Positions 14,701 through 28,784 of a stretch of 64,000 nucleotides of DNA are shown here, in pieces. This DNA comes from Siphonodentalium dalli (lineage: Eukaryota > Mollusca > Scaphopoda > Gadilida > Siphonodentaliidae), in assembly GCA_032622095.1 (NCBI GenBank), contig CP136063.1:68647897-68711896 (forward strand), read 5' to 3'. Made by a program: the position numbers and the translations under genes. The notes under the pieces are model-generated. The model was given only the letters and a program-made list of their open reading frames with translations, was not told the DNA's origin and did no database searches. How positions within the stretch are numbered: the stretch's first letter is position 1; each line of letters begins with the position of its first letter.

Positions 14701-17382
14701 TAATAAATAAGAAAATTCACATTAGTGAAAAACTTCGGCACATTAGCTCACATTGGACAGTAATCGTTAACTACGTATTTGCCATGTTTGAGATCATCTC
14801 GAGCCCTGTACACATATGTCGAGCCTTGTACACAAATCAAAACTGAATTGTAACCATAGCAACAGTATTCTTTTTATTATATTGTTCATGACTCATAATT
14901 GATTTTTGTTGTAGATTATATATACTTCGGTCTTCAATATACTAACCAATGCTTCTGTGGTAGCAAGTATGGACGTTATGGAAAACTCCCGGAAAGAAAA
15001 TGTATGAGGAAATGTCCAGGCTCTCGCGGCAAATGTGGTGGAGTATGGGCTCAGAATATTTACCAACTCGGCAGAAGATATGGTTAGTAATATCAATATG
15101 GATAGATCCGGGATTCTTGTAGACACGGTCCGGGTTCCTTGTCGATTCAGTCTGAATTTATTGAAGACACAGCCCATGTTTTTCTCGTGGACATGATCTG
15201 AGTTTATTGAGGACACGGTCTGAGTTTCTTGTGGACATGATCTGAGTTTATTGTTGATATGGTCTGAGTTTACTGAGGATACAGTGTGGGTTTCTTGTAG
15301 ACAACATAAGTGTTTCATTAGTGCCATTTGCCCAGTGTTTATTGTGCTTGCTCTAAATCCATTTTGTACCTACATCTTACCTGCATCAGGTTTTCTTGTG
15401 ATAATACATAGAATCTAAATCTTATCGACTGACATGTTTCTTGTGATAAAGCCTAGCATCTAAAAATGAGCAACAAACGTCATGTTGTACATCTGCACCT
15501 CCGTAGTGGTATCAGACTTGGGATGAAAGAAATGAAGGAATTATTGTAGTTTCAGTGTGTTTCTATTGAAGGGTATAGCGCTGTCGTTATAGGACACACT
15601 ACATATTCCCCAAAGGTCACAGCGACATACTCCTCAATAAAACACACTCAAACTATATATATATGTTGTATTTTTAAATGGATTATCTCTTCATATAACA
15701 GTTTTAAAATAGTTTCGTATGAATCAAATAATAGATATGAATTAAATACCCATATCCGGAAACGCTTCTATCATTAATACTGATTGTATTCCGAATATTT
15801 TATGATAAAATTAAATGATTAAGTAGGACGTTTATTGGTCTATTTGTAGAACAGACCAGTCATATGATACCATATTGCTATAGCGATAATTAGGGTTTCC
15901 AATAGTTATGCTCCAAATGTCAAATGTCCCATATTGGTTGCTTATTTTAGTACATAGTTAGAGGCGATAATGGGTCTAACAAACGTTCTTGTTGTGACAA
16001 AATTACATAACACAAAAATTCTAGTCTCTATTAACAGTAACCACTATCGTTTGTTGCTGAACAACAGCACGTTTGACAAAAAAATATTCGAAATATAATG
16101 AATATTAAACGATATGGGTATTTCGCGACAGGTGTCTTCGATTCGTATATAATATTTTATACCCCAGTAACTATATAATACATGTTTATACAGAGATAAA
16201 CAATATTTAAATAGCTTTTCATTATTAATTTCTAAAACTCTACTGAAATTTCTTTTCTGAAATATGTCTGCACTGCAGTTTTGATACTATACATTGTAAA
16301 GTAACCCATTATTCTACCTGTCGACACTAGAACGATTAGTGTATGTCAATGCAATAAAAAAACCCACACCATTATCTAAGTTTTTCAATCCAACCCATTT
16401 GGTTGAAATGATCAACAGTGTGTGGGGTTGATTCATTTTATTGCGTGATATATTTGGATACGAAACGTGTGATCCAGCTGGCCAGTTTTCCAATAACCAA
16501 ACAGGATTTAGATTAACACAGGCGATGTAAATAATACTGCATAAACTAACAAATGCATTATCTTCTTATTTCAGTTATTTCAATAGGCAAGCCAAGTAAG
16601 TCTAAAGGTGGAAAGTATAAAATTGGTTAGTGATTTTTCTAGTTTCATAAAATAAAATTCTGATTGATCCCTTTAGGCCATGCAATCCCTTTAGGACATG
16701 TTTAGATACTAAGTTCATCAAACGGCTATTGATCACTTATTGAACATATTATCTGAACATTTCACACACATGAAAACAAAATCCTTTTGCTTATCTTTCC
16801 TGAACATCCGTCCAGATGAATAATATACCATCCTAAATGAATACGTTTATAACTGATAGGACTGTCCATTCAGTAAAGACACTAGTGTCTGAGATTAGTG
16901 ATTCTTATTTTGATTAAAATGTTTCATTAAATCCGAAAAACTACTTTATTACCAGCACCGGGACTGAGAATATGGTGCCGGACAATTATAGAATGATGTT
17001 CCCAGAGGTTGTATATAGTGATGCTACCCCACACAGTACAGTGGGCTAGTGTCTCCGAATTCATCTTATGGGGACCTCATTATGCATGCCCTCATATTCA
17101 TGCTATGGGAGACCTATATACAGATATAAAATCCCAGATGCTGATGTGAACCCATTGGGCACATCGACTATGCATTGTGTGATGTGAACCCATTGGGGAC
17201 CTCGACTATGCATTGTATTATCATGCGAACCCATTGTGCACCTCGACTATGTATTGTGTTATCAGCAAATTTGGGGATATAGAGTAATTAAACTAAAAAG
17301 CAAAAAGAAACTTTATACAGAAACTAAAAACGTTGTTAATTTTATGATAAATACACTTTCCAGAGAGGATTAGGCCTAAGCT
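11733..17382. repeat. Repeat unit 3: intron contents
   Basis: 42-bp minisatellite at about 12237-12515, 22-bp minisatellite at about 15108-15303, ~40-bp triple repeat at about 17144-17262. The first part resembles unit 2 while the region around the first WSC exon resembles unit 1, so the unit is a mosaic. No additional exon was recognised. Confidence 0.78.
12843..16595 (+). CDS. WSC cassette 3
   Basis: Exons: 12843-12869, 13387-13404, 13997-14116, 14915-15082, 16575-16595 (alternative donor at 16625). The Trp-rich exon is the most altered: it reads WSSMIWEWG. The following exon encodes NTSGS instead of a basic run, so this cassette lacks the possible convertase site. The WSC halves keep all eight Cys and the GLQYTNQCFCG core, with small changes (GSK for GNK, YQLGRRYG at the end). 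The start of the first WSC exon (KYRYVGC) is shared with cassette 1. All splice sites remain intact and every exon stays in phase, which argues for a functional copy rather than a decaying one. Confidence 0.85.
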
Positions 17383-20300
17383 AAATAAGGTCCCCTGAAT
17401 GTGGATTTAATGACGCTAGCCCTTTGCTCGGTCGTGTTACTAGACTCACCTTCTGGTGACCATGCTCTACGAATGCCCAACACCATATCAGGACTGAGCA
17501 GCATAGTGACATTTATTCAAACTGACATTACTATTGAGGAGGTTTAGATTGTAAAACGGCAACTTTGAATCCTTGTGTTGCTAATAGCTACCTACTGTCA
17601 TCTGACTCACTTGATCGACACACGTTCCAGTTATGTAGAAACTGGGGTTGATCATATATGGCAACTTCAAACTAGTAGCAAACACGAGAAACCAACACAC
17701 GTTGGTTGCATCTGTTGCCTTATACTATGTATAACAGGACGACTGAGACGGAGACTAACGTGTCCAATCCAATCATACATTAAAGAACGTGAACATTAAC
17801 TCTCTTTTTGACATGAATGTATCTTGATCGAAATTCAGTTGTCAGCTAAGGGAGTGCTTTGTGATTATGATACAGTAAGCTACCCATGGTTCGAGTGGAT
17901 TGTGATAATGAGACAGTAAAGCTACACATGGTTCGAGTTGATTGTGATAATGAAACAGTAAAGCTACACATGGTTCGATTGGATTGTGATAATGAGACAG
18001 TAAAGCTACACATGGTTCGAGTGGATTGTGATAATGAGACAGTAAAGCTACACATGGTTCGAGTGGATTGTGATAATGAGACAGTAACGCTACACATGGT
18101 TCGAGTGGATTGTGATAATGAGACAGTAAAGCTACACATGGTTTGAGTGGATTGCGATTATGAAACAGTAAATCTACACATGCTTCCAGTGGGTTGTGAT
18201 TATGTCAGAGTAAAGTTACACATTCGACTGGATTGTGATTATGAGACAGTAATGCTATGTATGGTTCACATTTTAATTTGGCAACTAAGCGTGTGGATTG
18301 TGATGAGACAGTAAAGCTACACGTGGGTCACTTTTTTATTGGCACATATTGATTTTAGTGAAGCCGCCCTCTCGTTCATAGTATATGTGTTGATCACGTG
18401 TTTATGTGGATATATCACACAGTCTTGTGGGTGGGTAAATCACGCAGTATTTTCATGCCAAGATTATTTCTGTTGCAGCCCACGTTTTCAGTTGGCCGTT
18501 TAACAATCTAATCGTCTCTATTATGTTGAGGAAAACTGATCTCAGTTCAAATTTAAATAGCTTTTAACTTGTTTTCAGGATGGCGCTGGATGACATGGAG
18601 ATGGGGTAAGTAATTTATAACTTTTCACTTGGAAACTGTGACATACAATCCTCACAACTTGTATCAAAGATGCGATTGAATTCCTGTTGACTTTGTCTAT
18701 ATCGTACATAATATTCCGTCTCGAAGTTATTTTATATTTGTTTCACCTATGATTTACAAATTGGATTCTCTCATTCAGTTATAAAAGTATATACTTGGCA
18801 GGTCTTTTATTCAGTTAGAATGATGTCAAGGAAATATGAGTGGAAGACACCCAGACAAATGGCAAAATATTAAAACAAGTCACAAGTGCAACATGATTGC
18901 TATTAATTGTTTGGAAATGTTCAGATAATAATTGAACATATTTTAAGTGATAACTACTTGTCAATGAGTATTTAGTAATTAAAGGGTTAATTGCTGACAT
19001 ATTGAACTGAATTATCACATATATCATGTTGTTTATTATTATTTTATATAGAAAAGTATAGTATGCAGATAGATATAAGGACCTATGTATTTTGCTAACA
19101 ATTATATTTTTTCTCTTTCCAGGAAATAAAAGACGACGCAGTAAGTTTATGATTCTAATTCTTATTCCATTATAATAATTAAAACGATAATTGATAATAA
19201 TTAAAATAAGAGCATGCTCTTTCTATTCTGTTATGTTCCTTCTATTTCATAATAATAGGTTAAGAAGACTGGTATGATTTTCCAGTTGTATACCGACTGC
19301 GAGCACCTTACGCAGCTTTAATCATCAACTCATAATTCTGTCATGCATGATTTGACAGCCAAAAAAAGCGTTATTTGAAAACAACCAATTTATCGCTGAG
19401 AGTGATGGGCTGAATATCAATCATATTTGGGCGTAGAAACGACATTGCATGCTGTTGAATGTTCAATGCAGTAAGCGGCCGGCAAAGATGTTGGTTGGTA
19501 AATATATCTGCCAATAATTGTTTGATTAACATCTGTGAAAATTTCAATTGGTTTGAAAATGAATACATACATGAAAGTATGACCGGAAAACGACGTCCTT
19601 TGCTGATTTGCTACAATCCATGGCCAGTTGCTATATTTAGGATCAATATATTTTATATAATATATTCCTGTGTCACTATGTTACTTCATTTACACATAAC
19701 TGATGCGAACTTTTGTTTGATTATCTTCACAGGACAATACCGATATGTTGGATGCTACAAAGACAACCGCAGAAGGGATCTCCCTAAGGCATTCAAAGTT
19801 TTCAAGAGGACTAACTCCATTAAGATATGTGCACAACATTGCGCTAAGAAAAGTAAATATGAAATTAGATAAACCTGACAGTTTCTGAAAATTTCTGGTT
19901 CTTACAGCTCCAGCTCTAAAAAATTAGGAACAATATCCTGTCAAACAATTATTACTGTTGTATTATATTCCACGTGTTGCAAAGGTATTTTGTCCAATTT
20001 TGTGGGTTGCGATGCAGCCCCTGTAGGCCAATGTAAAACATATTTGTGGTTCAGTTTCACAACCTACTCTGGTTAAATTCCCTACCTTACAGTTTTTTTC
20101 ATGGTTTTCAAGAAAATTGTTAAAAACAAAAACAATTCAAGGTCTCAGAATTATGTTTTGTTATCTGGCAAGAATTGTGTGTATTACTGATTGTACAAGG
20201 AAAATCAAAACTAATATTATGGAAATCTGGCAGAAGACATTAAAAGCCATCAGAATATGTCAAATAAAAACATTTGATTTTGAGCCTACATCGACATTCC

Positions 20301-23132
20301 CTAATAATTTTTGACATGTAACCCAAACCAGGTATTTACATCTATTCGTACTAATATAAATATTTTTACTGGAAGGTTTTAGTTAGGAACGTAGCTAGAA
20401 AATAGTTCTCAACTTTATTCAGTCATTTAAATACCATAATAAACAAGAAAATTCACATTAGTGAAAAACTTCGGCACATTAGCTCACATTGGACAGTAAC
20501 CGTTAACTACGTATTTGCCATGTTTGAGACCATCTCGATACCTGTACACATATGTCGAGCCTTGTACATAAATCAAAACTGAATTGTTATAACCATAGCA
20601 ACAGTATTCTTTTTATTATATTTTTCATGACTGTCATAATTGATTTTTTTTGTAGATTATAGATACTTCGGTCTTCAATATACAAACCAATGCTTCTGTG
20701 GTAACAAGTATGGACGTTATGGAAAACTCCCGGAAAGAAAATGTATGAGGAAATGTCCAGGCTCTCGCGGCAAATGTGGTGGAGTATGGGCTCAGAATAT
20801 TTACGAACTCGACAAAAGATCAGGTTAGTAATATCAATATGGATAGATCCGGGATTCTTGTTGAAACGGTCCGGGTTCCTTGTCGATTCAGTCTGAATTT
20901 ATTGAAGACACACAGCCCATGTTTTTCTCGTGGACATGATCTGAGTTTATTGAGGACACGGTCTGGGTTTCTTGTGGACATGATCTGAGTTTATTGTTGA
21001 TATGGTCTGAGTTTACTGAGGATAAAGTGTGGGTTTCTTGTAGACAACATAAGTGTTTCATTAGGTGCCATTTGCCCAGTGTTTATTGTGCTTGCTCAAG
21101 ATCCATTTTGTACCTACATCTTACCTGCATCAGGTTTTCTTGTGATAAGACCTAGAATCTAAATCTTATCGACAGACATGTTTCTTGTGATAAAGCCTAG
21201 CATCTAAAACTGAGCAACAAACGTCATGTTGTACATCTGCACCTCCGTAGTAGTATCAGACTTGGGATGAAAGAAATGAAGGAATGATTATAGTGTCAGT
21301 GTGTTTCTATTGAAGGATATAGCGCTGTCGTTATAGGACACACTAAATATTCCACAAAGGTCACAGCGACATACTCCTCAATAAAACACACTCAAACTAT
21401 ATATATATGTTGTATTGTTAAATGGATTATCTCTTCATATAACAGTTTTAAAATAAATTCGTATGAATCAAATAATAGATATGAATTGAATACCCATATC
21501 CGGAAACGCTTCTATCAATTAATACTGATTGTATTCCGAATATTTTATGATAAAATTAAATGATTAAGTAGGACGTTTATTGGTCTATTTGTAGAACAGA
21601 CCAGTCATATTATACCATATTGCTATAGCGATCATTAGGGTTTCCAATAGTTATGCTCCAAATGTCAAATGTCCCAGATTGGTTGCTTATTTTAGTACAT
21701 AGTTAGAGGCGATAATGGGTCTAACAAACGTTCTTGTTGTGACAAAATTACATAACACAAAAATTCTAGTCTCTATGAACAGTAACCACTATCGTTTGTT
21801 ACTTAACAACAGCACGTTTTTGACAAAAACATATTCGAAATATAATGAATATTAAACGATATGGGCATTTCGCGACAGGGGTCTTCGATTCGTATCTAAT
21901 ATTTTATACCCCAGTAACTATATAACACATGTTTATAAAGAGATAAACAATATTTAAATAGCGTTTCATTATTAATTTCTAAAACTCTACTGAAATTTCT
22001 TTTCTGAAATATGTCTGCACTGCAGTTTTGATACTATACATTGTAAAGTAGCCCATTATTCTACCTGTCGATACTAGAACAATTAGTGTATGTCAATGCA
22101 ATAAAAAAGCCCACACCATTATCTAAGTTTTTCAATCCAACCCATTTGGTTGAAAAGATCAACAGTGTGTGGGGTTGATTCATTTATTGCGTGATATATT
22201 TGGATACGAAACGTGTGATCCAGCTGGCCAGTTTTCCAATCACCAAAAAGGATTTAGAGTAACACAGGCGATGTAAATATTACTGCATAAACTAACAAAT
22301 GCATTATCTTCTTATTTCAGTTATTTCAGTATGCAGCAGGCCAAGTAAGTCTAAAGGTGGAAAGTATAAAATTGGTTAGTGATTTTTCTAGTTTCATAAA
22401 ATAAAATTCTGATTGATCCCTTTAGGCCATGCAATCTCTTTAGGATATGTTTAGATATTAAGTTCATCAAACGGCTATTGATCATTTATTGAACATATTA
22501 TCTGAACATTTCACACACATGAAAACAAAATCATTTTGCTTATATTTCCTGAACATCCGTCCAGATGAATAATATACCATCCTAAATGAATACGTTTATA
22601 ACTGATAGGACTGTCCATTCAGTAAAGACACTAGTGTCTGAGATGAGTGGTTCTTATTTTGATTAAAATGTTTCATTAAATTTGAAAAACTACTTTATTA
22701 CCAGCACCAGGACTGAGAATATGGTGCCGGACAATTATAGAATGATGTTCCCAGAGGTTGTATATAGTGATGCTACCCCACACAGTACAGTGGGCTAGTG
22801 TCTCCGAATTCATCTTATGGGGACCTCATTATGCATGCCCTCATATTCATGCTATGGCAGACCTGTATACAGAGATAAATTCCCAGATGCTGATGTGAAC
22901 CCATTGGGCACATCGACTATGCATTGTGTGATGTGAACCCATTGGGGACCTCGACTATTCATTGTGTTATCATGCGAACCCATTGTGCACCTCGACTATG
23001 TATTGTGTTATCAGCAAATTTGGGTTTATAGAGTAATTAAACTAAAAAGCAAAAAGGAACTTTATACAGAAACTAAAAACGTTGTTAATTTTATGATAAA
23101 TAAACTTTCCAGAGAGGATTAGGCCTAAGCTA
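17383..23132. repeat. Repeat unit 4: intron contents
   Basis: Longest 42-bp minisatellite of the array (about 17886-18250), with six well-conserved copies that happen to be free of stops on both strands. The 22-bp minisatellite is at about 20849-21047 and the ~40-bp triple repeat at about 22889-23010. The extra 42-bp copies account for much of the longer 5749-bp period. Confidence 0.8.
18579..22344 (+). CDS. WSC cassette 4
   Basis: Exons: 18579-18605, 19123-19140, 19733-19852, 20656-20823, 22321-22344 (alternative donor at 22374). It encodes WRWMTWRWG, NKRRRR, a full eight-Cys WSC domain (QYRYVGC ... ELDKRS), and a linker. The linker exon is 24 nt rather than 21 because of an in-frame 3-nt insertion (VISVCSRP), adding an unpaired Cys next to the splice junction. 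The second WSC exon has LDK where other units have LGK or LGR. Phase is preserved in all five exons. Confidence 0.85.
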
Positions 23133-26100
23133 AATAAGGTCCCCTGAATGTGGATTTAATCACGCTAGCCCTATGCAGGGTCGTGTTACTAGACTCACCT
23201 TCTGTGGACCATGCTCTACGAATGCCCAACGCCATATCAGGACTGAGCAGCATAGTGACATTTGTTCAAACGGACATTACTATTGAGGAGGTTTAGATTG
23301 TAAAACGGCAAACTTTGAATCCTTGGGTTGCTAATAGCTACCTACTGTCATCTGACTCACTTGATCGACACACGTTCCAGTTATGTAGAAACTGGTTTTG
23401 ATCATATATGGCAACTTCAAACTAGTAGCAAACACGAGAAACCAACACACGTTGGTTGCATCTGTTGCCTTATACTATGTATAACAGGACGACCGAGACG
23501 GAGACTAACGTGTCCAATCAAATCATACATTAAAGAACGTGAACATTAACTCTCTTTTTGACATGAATGTATCTTGATAGAAATTCAGTTGTCAGCTAAG
23601 CGAGTGCATTGTGATTATGAGACAGTAAGCTACACATGGTTCGAGTGGATTGTGATAATGAGACAGTAAAGCTACACATGGTTCGAGTGGATTGTGATAA
23701 TGAGACAGTAAAGCTACACATGGTTCGATTGGATTGTGATAATGAGACAGTAAAGCTACACATGGTTCGAGTGGATTGTGATAATGAGACAGTAAAGCTA
23801 CACATGGTTCGAGTGGATTGTGATAATGAGACAGTAACGCTACACATGGTTTGAGTGGATTGTGATTATGAAACAGTAAATCTACACATGCTTCCAGTGG
23901 GTTGTGATTATGTCAGAGTAAAGTTACACATTCGACAGGATTGTGATTATGAGACAGTAATGCTATGTATGGTTCATATTTTAATTTGGCAACTAAGCGA
24001 GTGGGTTGTGGTGAGACAGTAAAGCTACACGTGGGTCACTTTTTTTTTATTGGCACATATTGATTTTAGTGAAGCCGTCCTCTCGTTCATAGTATCTGTG
24101 TTGATCACGTGTTTATGTGGATATATCACCCAGTTCTGTGGATAAATCACGCAGTATTTTCATGCCAAGATTATTTCTGTTGCAGCCCACGTTTTCAGTT
24201 GGCCGTTTAACAATCTAATCGTCTCTATTATGTTGAGGAAAACTGATCTCAGTTCAAATTTAAATAGCTTTTAACTTGTTTTCAGGATGGAGATGGATGA
24301 CATGGAGATGGGGTAAGTAATTTATAACTTCTCACTTGGAAACTGTGACATACAATCCTCACAACTTGTATCAAAGATGCGATTGATTTCCTGTTGACTT
24401 TGTCTATATCGTACAGAATTTTCCGTCTCGAAGTTATTTTATATTTGTTTCACCTATGATTTACAAATTGGATTCTCTCATTCAGTTATAAAAGTATATA
24501 CTTGGCAGGTCTTTTATTCAGTTAGAATGATGTCAAGGAAATATGAGTGGAAGACACCCAGACAAATGGCAAAATATTAAAACAAGTCACAAGTGCAACA
24601 TGAATGCTATTAATTGTTTGGAAATGTTCAGATAATAATTGAACATATTTTAAGTGATAACTACTTGTCAATGAGTATTTAGTAATTAAAGGGTTAATTG
24701 CTGACATATTGAACTGGACTATCACATATATCATGTTGTTTATTATTATTTTATATAGAAAAGTATAGTATGCAGATAGATATAAGGAGCTATGTATTTT
24801 GCTAACAAATATATTTTTTCTCTTTCCAGGAAATAAAAGACGACGCAGTAAGTTTATGATTCTAATTCTCATTCCATTATAATAATTAAAACGATAATTG
24901 ATAATAATTAAAATAAGAGCATGCTCCTTCTATTCTGTTATGTTCCTTCTATTTCGTAATAATAGTTTAAGAAGACTGGTATGATTTTCCAGTTGTATTT
25001 ATGTCATGCATGATTTGACTGCCAAAAAAAGCGTTATTTGAAAACAACCAATTTATCGCTGAGAGTGATGGGCTGAATATCAATCATATTTGGGCGTAGA
25101 AACGACATTGCATGCTGTTGAATGTTCAATGCAGTAAGCGGCCGGCAAAGATGTTGGTTGTTAAATATATCTGCCAATAATTGTTTGATTGACATCTGTG
25201 AAAATTTCAATTGGTTTGGAAAAGAATACATACATGAAAGTGTGTCCGGAAAACGACGTCCTTTGCTGATTTGCTACAATCCATGGCCAGTTTCTATATT
25301 TAGGATCAATATATTTTATATAATATATTCCTGTGTCACTATGTTACTTCATTTACACATAACTGATGCGAACTTTTGTTTGATTATCTTCACAGGACAA
25401 TACCGATATGTTGGATGCTACAAAGACAACCGCAGAAGGGATCTCCCTAAGGCATTCAAAGTTTTCAAGAGGACTAACTCCATTAAGATATGTGCACAAC
25501 ATTGCGATAAGAACAGTAAATATGAAATTAGATAAAACTGACAGTTTCTGAAAATTTCTGGTTCTTACAGCTCCAGCTCTAAATATTAGGAACAATATCC
25601 TGTCAAACAATTATTACTGTTGTATTATATATTCCACGTGTTGCAAAGGTATTTTTTCCAATTTTGTGGGTTGCGATGCAGTCCATGTAGGCCAATGTAA
25701 AACATATTTGTGGTTCAGTTTCACAACCTACTCTGGTTAAATTTCCTACCTTACAGTTTCTTTCATGGTTTTCAAGAAAATTGTTTTTAAAAAAGCAATT
25801 CAAGGTCTCAGAATTATGTTTTGTTATTTGGCAAGAATTGTGTGTATTACTGATTGTACAAGGAAAATCAAAACTAATATTATGGAAATCTGGCAGAAGA
25901 CACTAAAAGCTATCAGAATATGTCAAATAAAAACATTTGATTTTGAGCCTACATCGACATTCCCTAATAATTTTTGACATGTAACCCAAACCAGGTATTT
26001 ACATCTATTCGTACTAATATAAATAGTTTTACTGGAAGGTTTTAGTTAGGAACGTAGCTAGAAAATAGTTCTCAACTTTATTCAATCATTTAAATACCAT

Positions 26101-28784
26101 AATAAACAAGAAAATTCGCATTAGTGAAAAACTTCGGCACATTAGCTAACATTGGACAGTAATCGTTAACTACGTTTTGCCATGTTTGAGATCATCTCGA
26201 GCCCTGTTCACATATGTCGAGCCTTGTACATAAATCAAAACTGAATTGTAACCATAGCAACAGTATTCTTTTTATTATATTTTTCATGACTGTCATAATT
26301 GATTTTTTTGTAGATTATAGATACTTCGGTCTTCAATATACAAACCAATGCTTCTGTGGTAACAAGTATGGACGTTATGGAAAACTCCCGGAAAGAAAAT
26401 GTATGAGGAAATGTCCAGGCTCTCGCGGCAAATGTGGTGGAGTATGGGCTCAGAATATTTACCAACTCGGCACAAGATATGGTTAGTAATATCAATATGG
26501 ATAGATCCGGGATTCTTGTTGACACGGTCCGGGTTCCTTGTCGATTCAGTCTGAATTTATTGAAGACACAGCCCATGTTTTTCTCGTGGACATGATCTGA
26601 GTTTATTGAGTACACGGTCTGGGTTTCTTGTGGACATGATCTGAGTTTAGTGTTGATATAGTCTGAGTTTACTGAGGATACAGTGTGGGTTTCTTGTAGA
26701 CAACATAAGTGTTTCATTAGGTGCCATTTGCCCAGTGTGTATTGTGCTTGCTCTAAATTCATTTTGTACCTACATCTTACCTGCATCAGGTTTTCTTGTG
26801 ATAAGACCTAGAATCTAAATCTTATCGACAGACATGTTTCTTGTGATAAAGCCTAGCATCTAAAACTGAGCAACAAACGACATGTTGTACATCTGCACCT
26901 CCGTAGTGGTATCAGACTTGGGATGAAAGAAATGAAGGAATTATTGTAGTTTCAGTGTGTTTCTATTGAAGGGTATAGCGCTGTCGTTATAGGACACACT
27001 AAATATTCCCCAAAGGTCACAGCGACATACTCCTCAATAAAACACACTCAAACTATATATATATGTTGTATTTTTAAATGGATTATCTCTTCATATAACA
27101 GTTTTAAAATAGTTTCGTATGAATCAAATAATAGATATGAATTGAATACCCATATCCGGAAACGCTTCTATCAATTAATACTGATTGTATTCCGAATATT
27201 TTATGATAAAATTAAATGATTAAGCAGGACGTTTATTGGTCTATTTGTAGAACATACCAGATATGATACCATATTGCTATAGCGATCATTAGGGTTTCCA
27301 ATAGTTATGCTCCAAATGTCAAATGTCCCAGATTGGTTGCTTATTTTAGTACATAGTTAGAGGCGATAATGGGTCTAACAAACGTTCTTGTTGTGACAAA
27401 ATTACATAACCCAAAAATTCTAGTCTCTATTAACAGTAACCACTATCGTTTGTTGCTGAAAAACAGCACGTTTTTGACAAAAACATATTCGAAATATAAT
27501 GAATATTAAACGATATGGGCATTTCGCGACAGGGGTCTTCGATTCGTATCTAATATTTTATACCCCAGTAACTATATAACACATGTTTATAAAGAGATAA
27601 ACAATATTTAAATAGCTTTTCATTATTAATTTCTAAAACTCTACTGAAATTTCTTTTCTGAAATATGTCTGCACTGCAGTTTTGATACTATACATTGTAA
27701 AGTAGCCCATTATTCTACCTGTCGATACTAGAACGATTAGTGTATGTCAATGCAATAAAAAAACCAACTCCATTATCTAAGTTTTTCAATCCAACCCATT
27801 TGGTTGAAAAGATCAACAGTGTGTGGGGTTGATTCATTTTATTGCGTGATATATTTGGATACGAAACGTGTGATCCAGCTGGCCAGTTTTCCAATCACCA
27901 AACAGGATTTAGAGTAACACAGGCGATGTAAATATTACTGCATAAACTAACAAATGCATTATCTTCTTATTTCAGTTATTCCAGTAGGCAAGCCAAGTAA
28001 GTCTAAAGGTGGAAAGTATAAAATTGGTTAGTGATTTTTCTAGTTTCATAAAATAAAATTCTGATTGATCCCTTTAGGCCATGCAATCGCTTTAGGACAT
28101 GTTTAGATATTAAGTTCATCAAACGGCTATTGATCATTTATTGAACATATTATCTGAACATTACACACACATGAAATCAAAATCCTTTTGCTTATCTTTC
28201 CTGAACATCCGTCCAGATGAATAATATACCATCCTAAATGAATACGTTTATAACTGATAGGATTGTCCATTCAGTAAAGACACTAGTGTCTGAGATTAGT
28301 GATTCTTATTTTGATTAAAATGTTTCATTAAATCCGAAAAACTACTTTATTATCAGCACCAGGACTGAGAATATGGTGCCGGACAATTATAGAATGATGT
28401 TCCCAGAGGTTGTATATAGTGATGCTACCCCACACAGTACAGTGGGCTAGTGTCTCCGAATTCATCCTATGGGGACCTCATTATGCATGCCCTCATATTC
28501 ATGCTATGGGAGACCTATATACAGATATAAATTCCCAGATGCTGATGTGAACCCATTGGGCACATCGACTATGCATTGTGTGATGTGAACCCATTGGGGA
28601 CCTCGACTATGCATTGTGTTATCATGCGAACCCATTGTGAACCTCGACTATGTATTGTGTTATCAGCAAATTTGGGGATATAGAGTAATTAAACTAAAAA
28701 GCAAAAAGAAACTTTATACAGAAACTAAAAACGTTGTTAATTTTATGATAAATACACTTTCCAGAGAGGATGAGGCCTAAGCTA
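23133..28784. repeat. Repeat unit 5: intron contents
   Basis: 42-bp minisatellite at about 23635-23950, 22-bp minisatellite at about 26507-26702, ~40-bp triple repeat at about 28541-28660. The long antisense open frame across 26235-26786 runs over the antisense of the second WSC exon and the 22-bp array and is judged spurious. Confidence 0.78.
24286..27996 (+). CDS. WSC cassette 5
   Basis: Exons: 24286-24312, 24830-24847, 25396-25515, 26314-26481, 27976-27996 (alternative donor at 28026). It encodes WRWMTWRWG, NKRRRR, an eight-Cys WSC domain, and a VIPVGKP linker. The end of the first WSC exon reads QHCDKN where others have QHCAKK. The second WSC exon ends YQLGTRYG, close to cassette 3. The basic run before the WSC domain is kept. 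The intron upstream of the first WSC exon lacks a short segment (around 24998) present in other units, with no effect on the exons. Confidence 0.85.

Noticed and set aside
17846-18146. Open frames on both strands (MVRVDCDNETVKLH-type repeats)
   Set aside because: They are translations of the 42-bp intronic minisatellite, with no start context, splice sites or conservation of length between units.
17886-18250. CRISPR-like regular repeats
   Set aside because: Repeats are contiguous with no unique spacers, lie in a eukaryotic intron, and have no cas genes nearby.
26235-26786. 183-codon minus-strand open frame in unit 5
   Set aside because: It runs antisense over the second WSC exon and the 22-bp minisatellite, and is broken in other units.
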